NCBI GenBank assembly: GCA_031295385.1
Contig: JAUMOL010000010.1
Span: 1-64,000, forward strand
Direction: 5' to 3'
Source of the DNA: Collinsella sp.
GTDB lineage: Bacteria > Actinomycetota > Coriobacteriia > Coriobacteriales > Coriobacteriaceae
DNA: 64,000 bases
How positions within the stretch are numbered: the first letter of the stretch is position 1; every line of letters starts with the position of its first letter. Both the position numbers and the translations under genes were made by a program. Below, piece by piece: positions 22,543-32,452 of this stretch. The notes beneath the pieces were generated by a model. That model had not been told where the DNA came from. It ran no database searches and saw only the letters and a list, made by a program, of their open reading frames with translations.

Positions 22543-23918
22543 TAGCGCGGCTCGCCCACAACGGAGCCGGACAAATACCAGGTCTTGGCAACGTCAACGT
22601 CAACATCAACGATCTTGCCAACAAGCTGATCGATGCTGTAACCCTCGGGGATAGGCGCATGCACGGTCTGATTCTTGGGACTCTTGCCCAGCAGGACCGC
22701 GTCGTTCTTTTTACTCGTTCCCTCAATGAGCGCCGGCACCACAGTATGAAGCTCACCCTGGTTATACTCGTGTGCCGTAGTCTCGATAACCTTAACCAGG
22801 CGGTTGAAACGCTCGAGAATAACCTCATGCGGCGTAGGATCGTCAATCTCTGCGGCCGGGGTACCGGCGCGCTTGGAATAGATGAAGGTATAGGCCTGAG
22901 CATAGCGGACCGTCTCGGCAAGTGAGAGCGTCTGCTCAAAGTCCTCTTCAGTCTCGCCCGGGAAGCCAACGATAATATCGGTCGAGAGCGCGATATCGGG
23001 CATGCGGTTGCGAATGCGATCGACCAGGCCCAGATAGTCCTCGCGTGTATAACGGCGATTCATCTCTTTGAGGATACGCGTGGAGCCCGACTGAACGGCC
23101 AAGTGAAGCTGCGGCATGACGGCGGGCGTCTCGGCCATGGCGTCGATGGTCTCGGGCAGCAGATCCTTAGGATGAGAAGAGGTAAAGAAGATGCGCTCCA
23201 CACCCGTATCACCCACGGCACGCAGCAGATCGGCAAAACGCGGCTTGCCAAACAGATCGCGACCATATGAGTTAACGTTTTGGCCCAGCAGCGTAATCTC
23301 GCGCACGCCCTGGCGCACCAAACCGGTCACCTCGTCGACAATTTCCTCGAAGGGGCGGCTCTTTTCGCGACCGCGCACGTACGGCACGATGCAATAGGTA
23401 CAGAAATTATTGCAGCCCGTCATAATGGGCACCCAGGCGTGATACTGGGTCTCGCGATGCCACGGCATGCTCATGGCATCCGTATCCTCATGCTCATTGG
23501 TGCGGATATGACGCTTGCCATCAAGGAACGCCTCGGCAATGAGCTCGGCCACATGTGCGATGGAATGCGTACCAAAGATGACATTGACGTTATCGACGTT
23601 GGTGAGCAGGCCCTCGCCATCGCGCTGCGCGATGCAACCACCAACGGCAACCACACGCTTACCCGAGGGTGAGGGCGGGAGGCTCTTACAAGAGTTGCAC
23701 TGACCGTACAGGCGAGTATCGGCGGCCTCGCGCACGCAGCATGTCATGAAGACAACAATATCGGCATGCTCGGGATCGAGCGCCATGAGGCAACCATACG
23801 AATCGAGCAGACCGCTCACGCGCTCAGAGTCGTGCTGATTCATCTGGCAGCCAAAGGTGCGGATAAAGTAGGTTTTACCGGCAAGAATATCGCGTACGGA
23901 ACGCTGGTCCATGTGCAT
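22542..23918 (-). CDS. miaB: tRNA-2-methylthio-N6-dimethylallyladenosine synthase MiaB
   Basis: 458 aa with the three methylthiotransferase domains: N-terminal MTTase beginning YFIRTFGCQMNQHDSE with Cys ligands, radical-SAM with CNNFCTYCIVPYVRG, and a C-terminal TRAM (about 385-455). It converts i6A37 to ms2i6A37 using two iron-sulfur clusters. Two ATGs (23918, 23912) are possible; spacing from AGGA favours the second. Two paralogues occur in the window (rimO, mtaB), distinguished by their substrate-specific N-terminal domains. Confidence 0.94.
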   Translation of the reverse strand: MHMDQRSVRDILAGKTYFIRTFGCQMNQHDSERVSGLLDSYGCLMALDPEHADIVVFMTCCVREAADTRLYGQCNSCKSLPPSPSGKRVVAVGGCIAQRDGEGLLTNVDNVNVIFGTHSIAHVAELIAEAFLDGKRHIRTNEHEDTDAMSMPWHRETQYHAWVPIMTGCNNFCTYCIVPYVRGREKSRPFEEIVDEVTGLVRQGVREITLLGQNVNSYGRDLFGKPRFADLLRAVGDTGVERIFFTSSHPKDLLPETIDAMAETPAVMPQLHLAVQSGSTRILKEMNRRYTREDYLGLVDRIRNRMPDIALSTDIIVGFPGETEEDFEQTLSLAETVRYAQAYTFIYSKRAGTPAAEIDDPTPHEVILERFNRLVKVIETTAHEYNQGELHTVVPALIEGTSKKNDAVLLGKSPKNQTVHAPIPEGYSIDQLVGKIVDVDVDVAKTWYLSGSVVGEPR

Positions 23919-23963
23919 AAGTCCTAACGATGGAGAGGGGGGGCGAATCGAGGCAAGCAGAAG

Positions 23964-24281
23964 CTATGCCACAGGCTTAACATCATCCATGACGACGTTA
24001 TCCATAGCAGCTCGATTGATCTGGTGAACGTAAATAGAAAGACGGATGGCCGTGCGCGACTCCCCGTTAATAAGGATGTCGGAGAACACGGGCGCGCAGG
24101 AAATATCAAAACCGGTTGGAATCAAAAAACCGCGCGCGATAGCCACAGCCTTTATGGCCTGGTTGACCGCACCGGCGCCGACACACTGAATGTTGACGGG
24201 CACACCATCCTTGACCATGCCGGCGATGGCGCCGGCAACGGACGCGGGCGATGATTTGCTTGATACCTTCAGGCAATCCAT
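23964..24281 (-). CDS. spoVS: Stage V sporulation protein S homologue
   Basis: ATG 24281 (105 aa) follows GCAGGAG. The first 85 residues are the whole SpoVS domain (MDCLKVSSKSSPASVAGAIA, VNIQCVGAGAVNQAIKAVAI, LIPTGFDISCAPVF). The roughly 20-residue tail is a short extension. SpoVS has an Alba-like nucleic-acid-binding fold and affects sporulation and septation in Bacillus. Coriobacteria do not form spores, so the role here must be different. Neighbours are a GHKL ATPase and rny, an association also seen elsewhere (spoVS near rny). Confidence 0.85.
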   Translation of the reverse strand: MDCLKVSSKSSPASVAGAIAGMVKDGVPVNIQCVGAGAVNQAIKAVAIARGFLIPTGFDISCAPVFSDILINGESRTAIRLSIYVHQINRAAMDNVVMDDVKPVA

Positions 24282-24355
24282 GAAGAAACTCCTGCGTTTA
24301 AAAGTACGTTTTAACTGCAATAACTGTATCGTACCGAGTGGACTCGGTAAAGGCA

Positions 24356-25441
24356 CTATTCCTCTTTGGCAAGATCGAAGGTCACAGTGATTCGATCACG
24401 CGAAACGCGAATCTTTGGGTCGCCGCAAAGGTTGAGATAGTACCGGGCGGCAAGGTCATTAAAGTCGCGCTCCACAGCACGCGAAAACTGTACCATGTCA
24501 TCCTTGGCAATACGAAGCCCGCGACGATCCTTCGCGAGATCGACAGGAGCCGGCGCATGCGAGGACGAATCACGCTCGCGCAGCAGACGCGCGGTCACAC
24601 CGCGAACGGGCTTAATCTGCCCTGCCAAAATGCGATGTGCCGTGCGCTCGGACATCTCAAGACCCAAACCCGAGCAGATACGAATAAAGTCCTCGGCATC
24701 GGAGGCAAGGCCTAAACGGTCGACAACCGGAAGCTCGCTCTCGTCGTCAATGAACAGGAGACGAGACGTATCGAGCCGACTTGTCGCCTGAGCATAAAGG
24801 GTCGCGGCAATCTCAGACGGAGAACCAAGATAGACATCGCAACCACGCAGCTCCTCGAGCGCAAACTCACAGGCAGCGCGAATAATATTATGCGGGCCGC
24901 GAGCACAGACATAACGTCCGTCCTCATCCTTGACGGCCTGGGGCCAGCTGGACTGATCGGCACGCTCGCTGAGGCGGTCGGCTGCAACGCTCACCTTAAA
25001 GGCTGAACCAAGATCGACGCCGGACGTGACCACACGGGCCTCGTCGGTGTTCTGCTTGATCGAAAACAATGCCATGCCACGACCGTGAACGCCCCAACGG
25101 TCCATCTTCATGCTCTCGAGCTTTGAGGTAACGCGAGCATCGAAGATTCGCTCTTGCATATCCTGCGGAACACCCGAGCCGTTATCCAGAAAGACAAGCG
25201 TGCGGACGCCATCTTCCTTGGTCGTGGCGAGATAGACCTTGTCGGCGCCGGCATCGCGAGCATTACGGAGCATTTCGATGACGATATCCTCGACATGCTG
25301 AATGTCGTGCTTCGCCTGGCGCCGCTCGGCCTCCGAAACGCGGAGACGGACATACCCCTCGCCAAGGTTCTCCTCGACGCGAAGGTTACCCTCCCCCGAC
25401 ATCGACGCGATAAATGAGATGAGCTCGTTCGCGTCGCTCAT
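24356..25441 (-). CDS. GHKL-superfamily ATPase
   Basis: ATG 25441 (361 aa) lies one base after the rny stop, so it is cotranslated with rny. An N-terminal HATPase has VEDIVIEMLRNARDAGADKV (N box), VFLDNGSGVP (G1 box) and GVHGRGMALFSI (G2), the Bergerat fold seen in Hsp90, MutL and histidine kinases. No kinase dimerisation or receiver domain is present. The C-terminal half (about 190-361) is unrecognised and contains VRGVTARLLRERD. Context between rny and spoVS suggests a role in RNA metabolism or cell cycle, but that is inference. Confidence 0.65.
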   Translation of the reverse strand: MSDANELISFIASMSGEGNLRVEENLGEGYVRLRVSEAERRQAKHDIQHVEDIVIEMLRNARDAGADKVYLATTKEDGVRTLVFLDNGSGVPQDMQERIFDARVTSKLESMKMDRWGVHGRGMALFSIKQNTDEARVVTSGVDLGSAFKVSVAADRLSERADQSSWPQAVKDEDGRYVCARGPHNIIRAACEFALEELRGCDVYLGSPSEIAATLYAQATSRLDTSRLLFIDDESELPVVDRLGLASDAEDFIRICSGLGLEMSERTAHRILAGQIKPVRGVTARLLRERDSSSHAPAPVDLAKDRRGLRIAKDDMVQFSRAVERDFNDLAARYYLNLCGDPKIRVSRDRITVTFDLAKEE

Positions 25442-25442
25442 G

Positions 25443-26993
25443 TTATTTAGCGATATCGACAGCACGGCTCTCGCGAATCACGACGACGCGCACCTGACCG
25501 GGATACTCCATCTCTTCCTCGATCTGATGGGCGATATCGTGAGCCAGAACCGTGGACTGGGCATCGGAGATCTTGTCAGGCTGAACCATGACGTGGACCT
25601 CGCGACCAGCCTGCATGGCATAGGTACGCTCGACGCCGTCATGGGAGTTGGCGATCTCCTCGAGCTTCTCAAGGCGCTTGATGTAGTTCTCGGCAGACTC
25701 GCGACGGGCACCGGGGCGAGAAGCAGAGACGGCATCAGCGGCCTGTACCAGGACATCGAGCACCGTGTTGGGGTCAACATCGGCGTGGTGAGCTTCGATA
25801 GCGTGGACGATAACGGGCTTCTCGCCATAACGGCGGGCAAGCTCGGCGCCGATGACGGCATGCGGGCCCTCGACGTCGTGGTCGATTGCCTTGCCCAGGT
25901 CATGAAGCAGGCCGGCGCGCTTGGCGGTCACAACGTCCAGGCCAAGCTCGGAAGCCATCACGCCGCACAGATCAGAGACCTCGAGGGAGTGCTGAAGCAC
26001 GTTCTGGCCAAACGAGGTACGGTAGCGCAGGGCACCAAGGGTCTTGACGATCTCGGGATGCAGGTCGTGGATGCCGGTATCGAAAGCAGCCTGCTCGCCA
26101 GCCTCGCGCACGCGCTGCTGAACCAGGTCGGCAGCCTTGTGATACATCTCCTCGATGCGGGCAGGGTGAATGCGGCCGTCCGCGATGAGGTTCTCGAGGG
26201 CGACACGGGCGGTCTCACGACGGACCGGGTCGAAGCTCGAAAGAACGACGGTCTCGGGCGTGTCGTCGATCACGAGGTTGACGCCGGAAACCTGCTCGAA
26301 GGTGCGGATGTTGCGACCCTCGCGACCGATGATACGGCCCTTGAGGTCATCAGAGGGAATGTGCACGGAGGTAACGGTGACCTCGGCAGTGTGGTCGGCA
26401 GCGCAGCGCTGAATCGCCAGGGAAAGAATCTCCTGGGCGGTCTTGTGGCACTCGGCGCGAACCTGCTGCTCGGACTCGCGAATGATCGTGGCAGCCTCGT
26501 GGGTGACCTCGCCGCGAACCTTATCGAGGAGCTCCTTGTGGGCGTCCTCGCGGGTCAGGTCGGCGATACGCTCGAGCTCAGAGGTCTGCTTGGCGCAGAG
26601 CTCCTCGAGCTCGCGGGAGCGCTTCTCGACCTGACCGGCCTGGCTGGACAGCTGGTGCTCACGCTTGTCGAGAGCGTCGTTTCGGCGATCAAGGGACTCC
26701 TCGCGCTGCATCACACGGTTCTCGAGCGTACGAATCTCGCTCTTACGCTGCTTGTCCTCGGCCTCGGCGGCCTGCTTGTTCTTGATGATCTCCTCTTTAG
26801 CCTCGAGCAGAGCCTCTTTTTTGAGGGTCTCGGCCTGACGCTTAGCATCACCGATCAGGGACTCAGCCTGTGCGTGTGCCGACTGGATCTTTTCGTCGGC
26901 CTCGTGAAGACTACCCTGCTTGGCGGTGCGCATGTAGGCAATGGCGGCGATGGCACCCAAAACGATGCCAACGAGCGCTGCGATGATAGGCAT
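25443..26993 (-). CDS. rny: Ribonuclease Y
   Basis: ATG 26993 (516 aa) follows AAAGGAGTG; the frame extends upstream without a site. Domain order is typical: one N-terminal membrane helix ([18 protein letters not shown]), a long coiled coil (about 25-205), a KH domain around 210-270 ([16 protein letters not shown]) and an HD domain with [10 protein letters not shown]. This membrane-bound endonuclease begins mRNA decay. With rnj and pnp, also in the window, the organism has a Gram-positive-type RNA degradation set. Confidence 0.94.
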   Translation of the reverse strand: MPIIAALVGIVLGAIAAIAYMRTAKQGSLHEADEKIQSAHAQAESLIGDAKRQAETLKKEALLEAKEEIIKNKQAAEAEDKQRKSEIRTLENRVMQREESLDRRNDALDKREHQLSSQAGQVEKRSRELEELCAKQTSELERIADLTREDAHKELLDKVRGEVTHEAATIIRESEQQVRAECHKTAQEILSLAIQRCAADHTAEVTVTSVHIPSDDLKGRIIGREGRNIRTFEQVSGVNLVIDDTPETVVLSSFDPVRRETARVALENLIADGRIHPARIEEMYHKAADLVQQRVREAGEQAAFDTGIHDLHPEIVKTLGALRYRTSFGQNVLQHSLEVSDLCGVMASELGLDVVTAKRAGLLHDLGKAIDHDVEGPHAVIGAELARRYGEKPVIVHAIEAHHADVDPNTVLDVLVQAADAVSASRPGARRESAENYIKRLEKLEEIANSHDGVERTYAMQAGREVHVMVQPDKISDAQSTVLAHDIAHQIEEEMEYPGQVRVVVIRESRAVDIAK

Positions 26994-27250
26994 GCTCACT
27001 CCTTTATATGGATTCGTTACACAACAAAGCGAACCGTCCTTACGAACGGCTCGCGACATTTGAGTAATATGGGCGCAGCTTATGCGGGTCGGATACAGAT
27101 AAACATATAAACAAACTCATCACAGATGAGCACATATCACAAAGCAAATGACAGTGTTTATCGTACGTTGAACCACAACAACTGTCAAATAAATGGCCCC
27201 GGCACGGCGGCTAAAACACGGTGAACGGCAGGGCCACAAAACACATACGC

Positions 27251-27943
27251 CTAAACCGCACATTCCTCGCGTTCGGCATCGAGACGTGCCTTAACGGCAT
27301 CGGCGGCGACGTGATACGAGAAGCCCTTGCCCATCAAAAACCGAACCAGTTTTTCGAATGCGCGCGTCTCTGGAACACGCCGCTTGGCGAGCAGGGCTGA
27401 CGCACGCGCCAAATCGTCTTCGACGGCAAAATAATCCTCGGGATAACCGGGAATGTCATCGAGCACGACATGACGGCGCTTGAGCTCGGTCTCGATTTTG
27501 CGCTGTCCCCAACCGCGCCGCTTGCGCTCCTCGATAAAGTACGAGCAAAAGCGGCTCTCGTCTAAAAAACGATACTCGGTGGCGCGCTCGACGGCGAAAT
27601 CGATCGCAGGCTGGTGAAAGCCGTAGCGAGCCAGCTTGTCACGGACCTCACCCGTCGCATGGTCGCGGCGCGATAACATCTCGGTCACCATGGTAAGTGC
27701 ACATTTACGCTCAATGAGCTGCACCGCCTCACGGAAGTTGTCCCAATCACAGGGAAGATCGGGGCGGTTTTTGACATACAGCCGCGCGACCCGCACGGGA
27801 ATCCAAATGGACCGTTCAAAACCGCCCTCAAGCTCACAATCGATATGTGCGCAAGGCTTTTTGGACGCATACCCGTTCGAGAACGAGGAGGCCGCCTTCT
27901 TATCGGGAAAGACGACCGTGGCCTCGGTCACCGTATACGACAT
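27251..27943 (-). CDS. recX: RecA regulator RecX
   Basis: 230 aa, built from tandem three-helix repeats (about 75-225) such as SRRDHATGEVRDKLARYGF and ERKRRGWGQRKIETELKRR. An N-terminal beta stretch of about 60 residues is extra to the core family. RecX caps or displaces RecA filaments, restraining recombination and the SOS response. It starts 11 nt after the recA stop, so the recA SOS box should induce both. Confidence 0.88.
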   Translation of the reverse strand: MSYTVTEATVVFPDKKAASSFSNGYASKKPCAHIDCELEGGFERSIWIPVRVARLYVKNRPDLPCDWDNFREAVQLIERKCALTMVTEMLSRRDHATGEVRDKLARYGFHQPAIDFAVERATEYRFLDESRFCSYFIEERKRRGWGQRKIETELKRRHVVLDDIPGYPEDYFAVEDDLARASALLAKRRVPETRAFEKLVRFLMGKGFSYHVAADAVKARLDAEREECAV

Positions 27944-27954
27944 GAGCGTAACCG

Positions 27955-29103
27955 CTACTCGTCGTCATCATCGAGCATGGCGGAACCATCGATGGCGTAA
28001 AGCTCGTCAAACTCCTCAGGCGCAGGCTGATCGGTCAGCTCGACCTCGGACGGAGCATCGTCATCAAACTCAAGTCCACAGGCAAGGCGAACCTTATGCT
28101 CAATCTCGTCGGCACAATCGGGGTGTTCGCGCAGGAACGCCTTGGCGGCCTCGCGACCGTTGCCGAGCTTATCCTCGCCATAGGCAAACCAGGAGCCCAT
28201 CTTCTTGCAAATGCCGCACTCGACAGCCATGTCCAGAATCGAGCCCTCCTTAGAGATGCCCGTACCGTACATGATGTCGAACTCAGCAGAACGGAACGGA
28301 GCTGCCACCTTGTTCTTAACGACCTTGGCGCGCACGCGGTTACCGATAACCTCGTCCTTAAGCTTAATACTGTCGATACGGCGAATGTCGATACGCACCG
28401 AAGAGAAGAACTTAAGGGCGCGGCCGCCCGTCGTAGTCTCGGGGTTGCCGAACATGACGCCGATCTTCTCACGCAGCTGGTTAATGAAGATGCACGTCGT
28501 GTTGGACTTGGACAGCGAGCCGGCGAGCTTGCGGAGCGCCTGGCTCATCAGGCGAGCCTGAAGACCGACCGTAGTATCGCCGATTTCTCCCTCGATCTCG
28601 GCACGCGGGGTCAGCGCGGCGACGGAGTCGACGACGATGGCATCGATGGCGCCGGAACGCACGAGCATGTCAACGATCTCGAGCGCCTGCTCACCCGTAT
28701 CGGGCTGGGAAATCAGTACCTCGTCGATATCCACGCCGATGCGCGCGGCATACGTGGGATCGAGCGCGTGCTCGGCATCGATAAATGCCACAACGCCACC
28801 CATTGCCTGGGCCTCGGCCAGGATCTCGAGCGAAAGCGTCGTCTTACCGGAGGACTCAGGACCGTAAATCTCGACGATACGGCCGCGCGGCACGCCGCCG
28901 ATACCCAGCGCGGCATCGAGTGCCAGAGCACCCGTGGGAATGGCCTCGACCTCGAGCTCGGGACCACCGTCGCCGTACCTCATGATGGAACCCTGGCCGA
29001 ATTTCTTCTCAATCTCGGCCTTGGTGGTGGCGATCATCTCATCGCGCTCTTTACCCGTCGTGCGAGCATGAACGGTACGTACGGGACCTGAATTCTTGGC
29101 CAT
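27955..29103 (-). CDS. recA: Recombinase RecA
   Basis: ATG 29103 (382 aa) follows AGGAGGG. Present are the Walker [10 protein letters not shown], Walker B region [19 protein letters not shown], the DNA-binding loop 2 region [20 protein letters not shown] and an acidic C-terminal tail ([16 protein letters not shown]) that moderates activity. RecA performs strand exchange and activates LexA self-cleavage. A perfect SOS box lies 39 nt upstream. Confidence 0.97.
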   Translation of the reverse strand: MAKNSGPVRTVHARTTGKERDEMIATTKAEIEKKFGQGSIMRYGDGGPELEVEAIPTGALALDAALGIGGVPRGRIVEIYGPESSGKTTLSLEILAEAQAMGGVVAFIDAEHALDPTYAARIGVDIDEVLISQPDTGEQALEIVDMLVRSGAIDAIVVDSVAALTPRAEIEGEIGDTTVGLQARLMSQALRKLAGSLSKSNTTCIFINQLREKIGVMFGNPETTTGGRALKFFSSVRIDIRRIDSIKLKDEVIGNRVRAKVVKNKVAAPFRSAEFDIMYGTGISKEGSILDMAVECGICKKMGSWFAYGEDKLGNGREAAKAFLREHPDCADEIEHKVRLACGLEFDDDAPSEVELTDQPAPEEFDELYAIDGSAMLDDDDE

Positions 29104-29141
29104 GAATAGCCCTCCTCTTAACAACCTGCATCGATAATAAA

Positions 29142-29155
29142 CGAACGGCTGTTCG
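29142..29155. promoter_or_regulatory. LexA (SOS) box upstream of recA
   Basis: CGAACGGCTGTTCG matches the Gram-positive consensus CGAAC-N4-GTTCG exactly and lies 39-52 nt upstream of the recA start. Together with the lexA boxes it fixes the LexA motif for this organism. Confidence 0.88.
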
Positions 29156-29329
29156 TGGTCAACCGTTCAGGCCAATCATATACAGGCAGTCTTTCCAAAA
29201 CCCAACCAAACGCCGACCAAACACTGACCAAATGCTTGACCACAAAGGAACAAATAAGAGCAAGGAAGGCAAGAATACGTCTACAACCAGCGCAAACGCC
29301 AAATGAGCCTAAGGTCCCTATCTCCACAA

Positions 29330-29353
29330 TTAAGGGGCCCAGAGGCCCCTTAA
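29330..29353 (-). terminator. Probable terminator after cinA
   Basis: TTAAGGGGCC and GGCCCCTTAA pair perfectly with a 4-nt loop, 8 nt past the cinA stop. The trailing T content (TTAATTG) is weak. Confidence 0.5.
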
Positions 29354-29360
29354 AACACGT

Positions 29361-29891
29361 CTATTCCATAGAGTTGAGCACAAGGGCAATGCGTCCCAAT
29401 GCCTCCGCGACCGCATGGGCACGAACACACGAACGGTCGCCCTCATAGTGGCAGCGCACAGAGTCCACGACCGGCACGCCCCCATCGGCGGAACGATACG
29501 CCCAGCCAATATAGAAAGTGCCAGCCGGATCGTCCTCAGTGCCACCGCCGGGGCCGGCATAACCCGTTGCGCTCACTGCAATATCGCTCTGGTACAGCTC
29601 CAGCGAACCCACCGCCATCTCGCGCGCGGTCTGATGCGACACCGCGGTATAGCGGTCGAGCGTCTCCTGCTCAACACCAAGAACGCGATGCTTAATCTCA
29701 TCGCAATAGGTCACCGCACCGCCACGCAGCACCGCCGAGGCGCCCGGGATATCGGCAATAGTCGAGGCGATCATACCCGCCGTCAGCGACTCAGCCGTCG
29801 AAACCGTCACGCCCCGAGCGCTCGCGCGCTCGACAATTTCGCGCGCCAGCTCCTCGTTATGTGCGGAAATCTGCTCAAAAGAGTCCGTCAT
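29361..29891 (-). CDS. cinA: CinA C-terminal-type NMN amidohydrolase (PncC)
   Basis: From ATG 29891 the protein is 176 aa; a GTG at 29897 is also possible. Only the CinA C-terminal domain is present: STAESLTAGMIAST, GGAVTYCDEIKHRVLGV and VSATGYAGPGGGTEDDPAGT, typical of nicotinamide-mononucleotide deamidases that recycle NMN to NaMN. The N-terminal COG1058 part of full CinA is missing, as in many single-domain forms. It follows pgsA by 12 nt; cinA near recA is a common arrangement. Confidence 0.88.
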   Translation of the reverse strand: MTDSFEQISAHNEELAREIVERASARGVTVSTAESLTAGMIASTIADIPGASAVLRGGAVTYCDEIKHRVLGVEQETLDRYTAVSHQTAREMAVGSLELYQSDIAVSATGYAGPGGGTEDDPAGTFYIGWAYRSADGGVPVVDSVRCHYEGDRSCVRAHAVAEALGRIALVLNSME

Positions 29892-29903
29892 ACCCACCAG
29901 GAC

Positions 29904-30542
29904 CTAGACCGAAAAGACGATCTTGCGGCAGTTCCAGAAGTACTGGGCGCCCGAGATAACGGTCAGGACAACGGCAACGGCGTACAGGAAGCGCGACACC
30001 GAGTAGATGCCGAGCGTCAGCGCCACCGGGCCAAGGTGCAAGCCGGCCATAGCAAAAACGCACAGGTAACCGCAGATGGAGACCATCGTGGTTGCCGTCT
30101 TGTACTTGCCGAGCTTATCGGCCGCAACGACCACGCCGGCCGCACTCGCAACCATGCGAAGGGCGCTCACCAGAAGCTCACGGAACAGGATAATGAACAC
30201 GGACCACACGGTCACCGCGCCAAAATCCAAGAACAGCAGCAGGGCCGAGAACACGAGCAGCTTATCGGCGATGGGGTCCAAGAACTTACCGAAGTCGGTG
30301 ATCTCGTTGCGCGAACGCGCCAGATAACCGTCGACCTTATCGGTGCACGACAGGATCACATACAGAATGAAGGCAGCAGCGGCGAGCGGGCCGTCGAAGG
30401 TGCTCCAATCCGTACCGGCAACACTCGTGTGAGAAAGCGCCGACACAATCATGAACACCGGGATAAAGACGATGCGAACGCACGTCACGATGTTGGCGGG
30501 CGTCCAGACACTCGTCAGTTCCTTATTGCTCTCGTTAGCCAC
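29904..30542 (-). CDS. pgsA: CDP-diacylglycerol-glycerol-3-phosphate 3-phosphatidyltransferase
   Basis: 212 aa, membrane protein with about six helices and a complete CDP-alcohol motif: D68, D71-G72, A75-R76, G85, D89, D93 (TDKVDGYLARSR...GKFLDPIADK). The opening PANIVTCVRIVFIPVF is typical of PgsA. It makes phosphatidylglycerophosphate, precursor of phosphatidylglycerol. It follows rimO by 9 nt, and the rimO-pgsA-cinA order is widespread in Gram-positive bacteria. A divergent paralogue is at 8995. Confidence 0.93.
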   Translation of the reverse strand: MANESNKELTSVWTPANIVTCVRIVFIPVFMIVSALSHTSVAGTDWSTFDGPLAAAAFILYVILSCTDKVDGYLARSRNEITDFGKFLDPIADKLLVFSALLLFLDFGAVTVWSVFIILFRELLVSALRMVASAAGVVVAADKLGKYKTATTMVSICGYLCVFAMAGLHLGPVALTLGIYSVSRFLYAVAVVLTVISGAQYFWNCRKIVFSV

Positions 30543-30551
30543 GACGCTCTC

Positions 30552-31901
30552 CTACTCCACAACATGACCGATAAGCTCATAGCAGAAGCTATCGGTAAAC
30601 TCGACGGTCAGAATATCGCCCACGGACGCCTCGCTGGCGTCCAGATGCACCGCGCCATCGGAATCGGGCGCCTGGAACCAGGCATGGCCGATCAGCTCGG
30701 CGCCATCCTCGGTCTCTTCGATACCGTCGACGATTACCTGGGCGCGCTCGCCCACATGTGCGGCGGTGGCGGCAAAACCGAGCGACTCGGCCAGGTCCCT
30801 GGCCTCCTGGGCGCGCTCGAGCTTGACCTCTTCGTCGACCTGACCCTCCATCTTAGCGGCCAGGCTGCCCTCCTCCTGCGAGTAGGCAAAGACACTCGTG
30901 TAGTCAAAGCCGACGGTGTCCATAAAGTCGATAAGGTCGCGGAACTCGTCGTCGGTCTCGGTCGGGAAGCCGACCATGGCCGTGGAACGAATCACGATGC
31001 CGGGGATACGCTCGCGAAGGTCGCGGAACAGATCCTCAAGCTCCTGGCGCGAACCGGAGCGACGCATGGCCTTGAGAATGCGCGCGTCGCAGTGCTGCAC
31101 GGGGATATCGATATAGGGCAGCACCTCGGGCGTATCGCGAATCGTCTCGATGAGTTCGTCAGTCATGCCCTCGGGCTGCAGATAGAGCACGCGGACCCAG
31201 ACGTTGTGCGGGCGCACGGCCTCGGCGACGGCACGCAGCAGCTGCGCCAGATTGCGCGGCGAGCCATCGGCGACGTCCTCGTCGGCAAAGTCGGTACCCC
31301 AGATGCCCGTGTCCTGGCCGATCAGCACGATCTCGCGCACACCGCCGGCAACCAGGTCGCGCACCTCGGAGATGATGCTCTCGGCATTGCGCGAATGATA
31401 GCGACCGCGGATATAGGGAATCATGCAGAAGCTGCAGAAGCGGTTGCAGCCATCGGAAATCTTGACGTAGGCGACAGCACCCTCGACGGTACGTTTGACC
31501 TGCGGGATATAGGCTGCAATCTCACGCTCGACACCCAGCACGCCATCGATGACCGCCACGATGCCGTCTTCCTCGTCGGCCTTCACAAAGGCAGCGACCT
31601 CGGGCAGCTCGTCAGGCAGGTCATCGCCATAGCGCGACGGCACGCAGCCGCACATAACGATGGGGCAAGAACGAACACCGTCCTGAACCTCGTTGGCGAG
31701 CTCGAGCGTGGTCTCGATGCTCTCGGACGTTGCGGAGGCGAGGAACGAGCATGTATTGACGATGACGATATCGGCATCCTGCGGGTCGAATGCCTCCTCG
31801 TAGCCCGCGGCGGTCAAAAGAGAACGCATGCGGTCGGTGTCAACCTCGTTCTTAGCGCACCCGAGGGTGATGTAGAGCACGGAGCCCAACGGTGTATCCA
31901 T
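30552..31901 (-). CDS. rimO: Ribosomal protein S12 methylthiotransferase RimO
   Basis: 449 aa. The N-terminal domain begins VLYITLGCAKNEVDTDRMR and has NTCSFL and MCGCVPSRY supplying cluster ligands. The radical-SAM motif is CNRFCSFCMIPYIRG. The TRAM domain ends the protein. RimO adds a methylthio group to the conserved aspartate of ribosomal protein S12. The start LGCAKNEVD distinguishes it from MiaB (FGCQMN). Confidence 0.94.
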   Translation of the reverse strand: MDTPLGSVLYITLGCAKNEVDTDRMRSLLTAAGYEEAFDPQDADIVIVNTCSFLASATSESIETTLELANEVQDGVRSCPIVMCGCVPSRYGDDLPDELPEVAAFVKADEEDGIVAVIDGVLGVEREIAAYIPQVKRTVEGAVAYVKISDGCNRFCSFCMIPYIRGRYHSRNAESIISEVRDLVAGGVREIVLIGQDTGIWGTDFADEDVADGSPRNLAQLLRAVAEAVRPHNVWVRVLYLQPEGMTDELIETIRDTPEVLPYIDIPVQHCDARILKAMRRSGSRQELEDLFRDLRERIPGIVIRSTAMVGFPTETDDEFRDLIDFMDTVGFDYTSVFAYSQEEGSLAAKMEGQVDEEVKLERAQEARDLAESLGFAATAAHVGERAQVIVDGIEETEDGAELIGHAWFQAPDSDGAVHLDASEASVGDILTVEFTDSFCYELIGHVVE

Positions 31902-31928
31902 GTTGGAGAGCGGTCCTTTCGATTGATA

Positions 31929-32426
31929 TTAGCGGTAGTTGGTGAACTGCAGCGGCTGGCCGTAGTCCTGGTCGCGCAGGAACTGGATCACGGTCTGCAA
32001 CGCGTCCTTCGAAGCAGAGGAAACACGCAGCTTGTCGGCCTCGATGGTCACCTTGACCTTGAGCTTTTGGTCCTTGATGTCCTTGTTGATCTTCTTGGCG
32101 GTCGCCTGGTCGATACCCTCGACGATATGGCCGAGCACGCGCACGGTGCCGCCCGATGCCGCCTGCGGAGCATCCCACGAGACAGCCTTGAGGTCGATGC
32201 CGCGCTTGATGAGCTTGGAGCTCAGCACGTCGATAATCTGCTTGGAGACAAAATCGGCCGGGGCGTTAATCGTAAAGAGCCTGTCGCCCTTCGAAAGCTC
32301 GATCGTGGCGCCGGAATCCTTAAGGTCATAGCGCTGGGAAATCTCGCGCGTGGTCTGCTGGAAGGCGTTGTCGACCTCTTGCATGTTGACCTCGGACACG
32401 ACGTCGAAGCTGGAATCTTTAGCCAT
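31929..32426 (-). CDS. YajQ-family nucleotide-binding protein
   Basis: 165 aa, full length for the family. Typical segments are SFDVVSEVNMQEVDNAFQQT at the start, ISQRYDLKDSGATIEL, the middle KLIKRGID and the final LQTVIQFLRDQDYGQPLQF. YajQ proteins have two RNP-like folds and bind nucleic acid or cyclic di-GMP, with regulatory roles shown in some species. The target here is not visible. It lies between the RodZ-like gene and rimO on the same strand. Confidence 0.9.
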   Translation of the reverse strand: MAKDSSFDVVSEVNMQEVDNAFQQTTREISQRYDLKDSGATIELSKGDRLFTINAPADFVSKQIIDVLSSKLIKRGIDLKAVSWDAPQAASGGTVRVLGHIVEGIDQATAKKINKDIKDQKLKVKVTIEADKLRVSSASKDALQTVIQFLRDQDYGQPLQFTNYR

Positions 32427-32452
32427 GATGTTTCCTTTCGCGTACGAGCGGC

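Noticed and set aside
29160..29330. Repeated GACCAAAC/TGACCAAA motifs upstream of recA
   Set aside because: The copies are short, irregularly spaced and have no clear link to a function.
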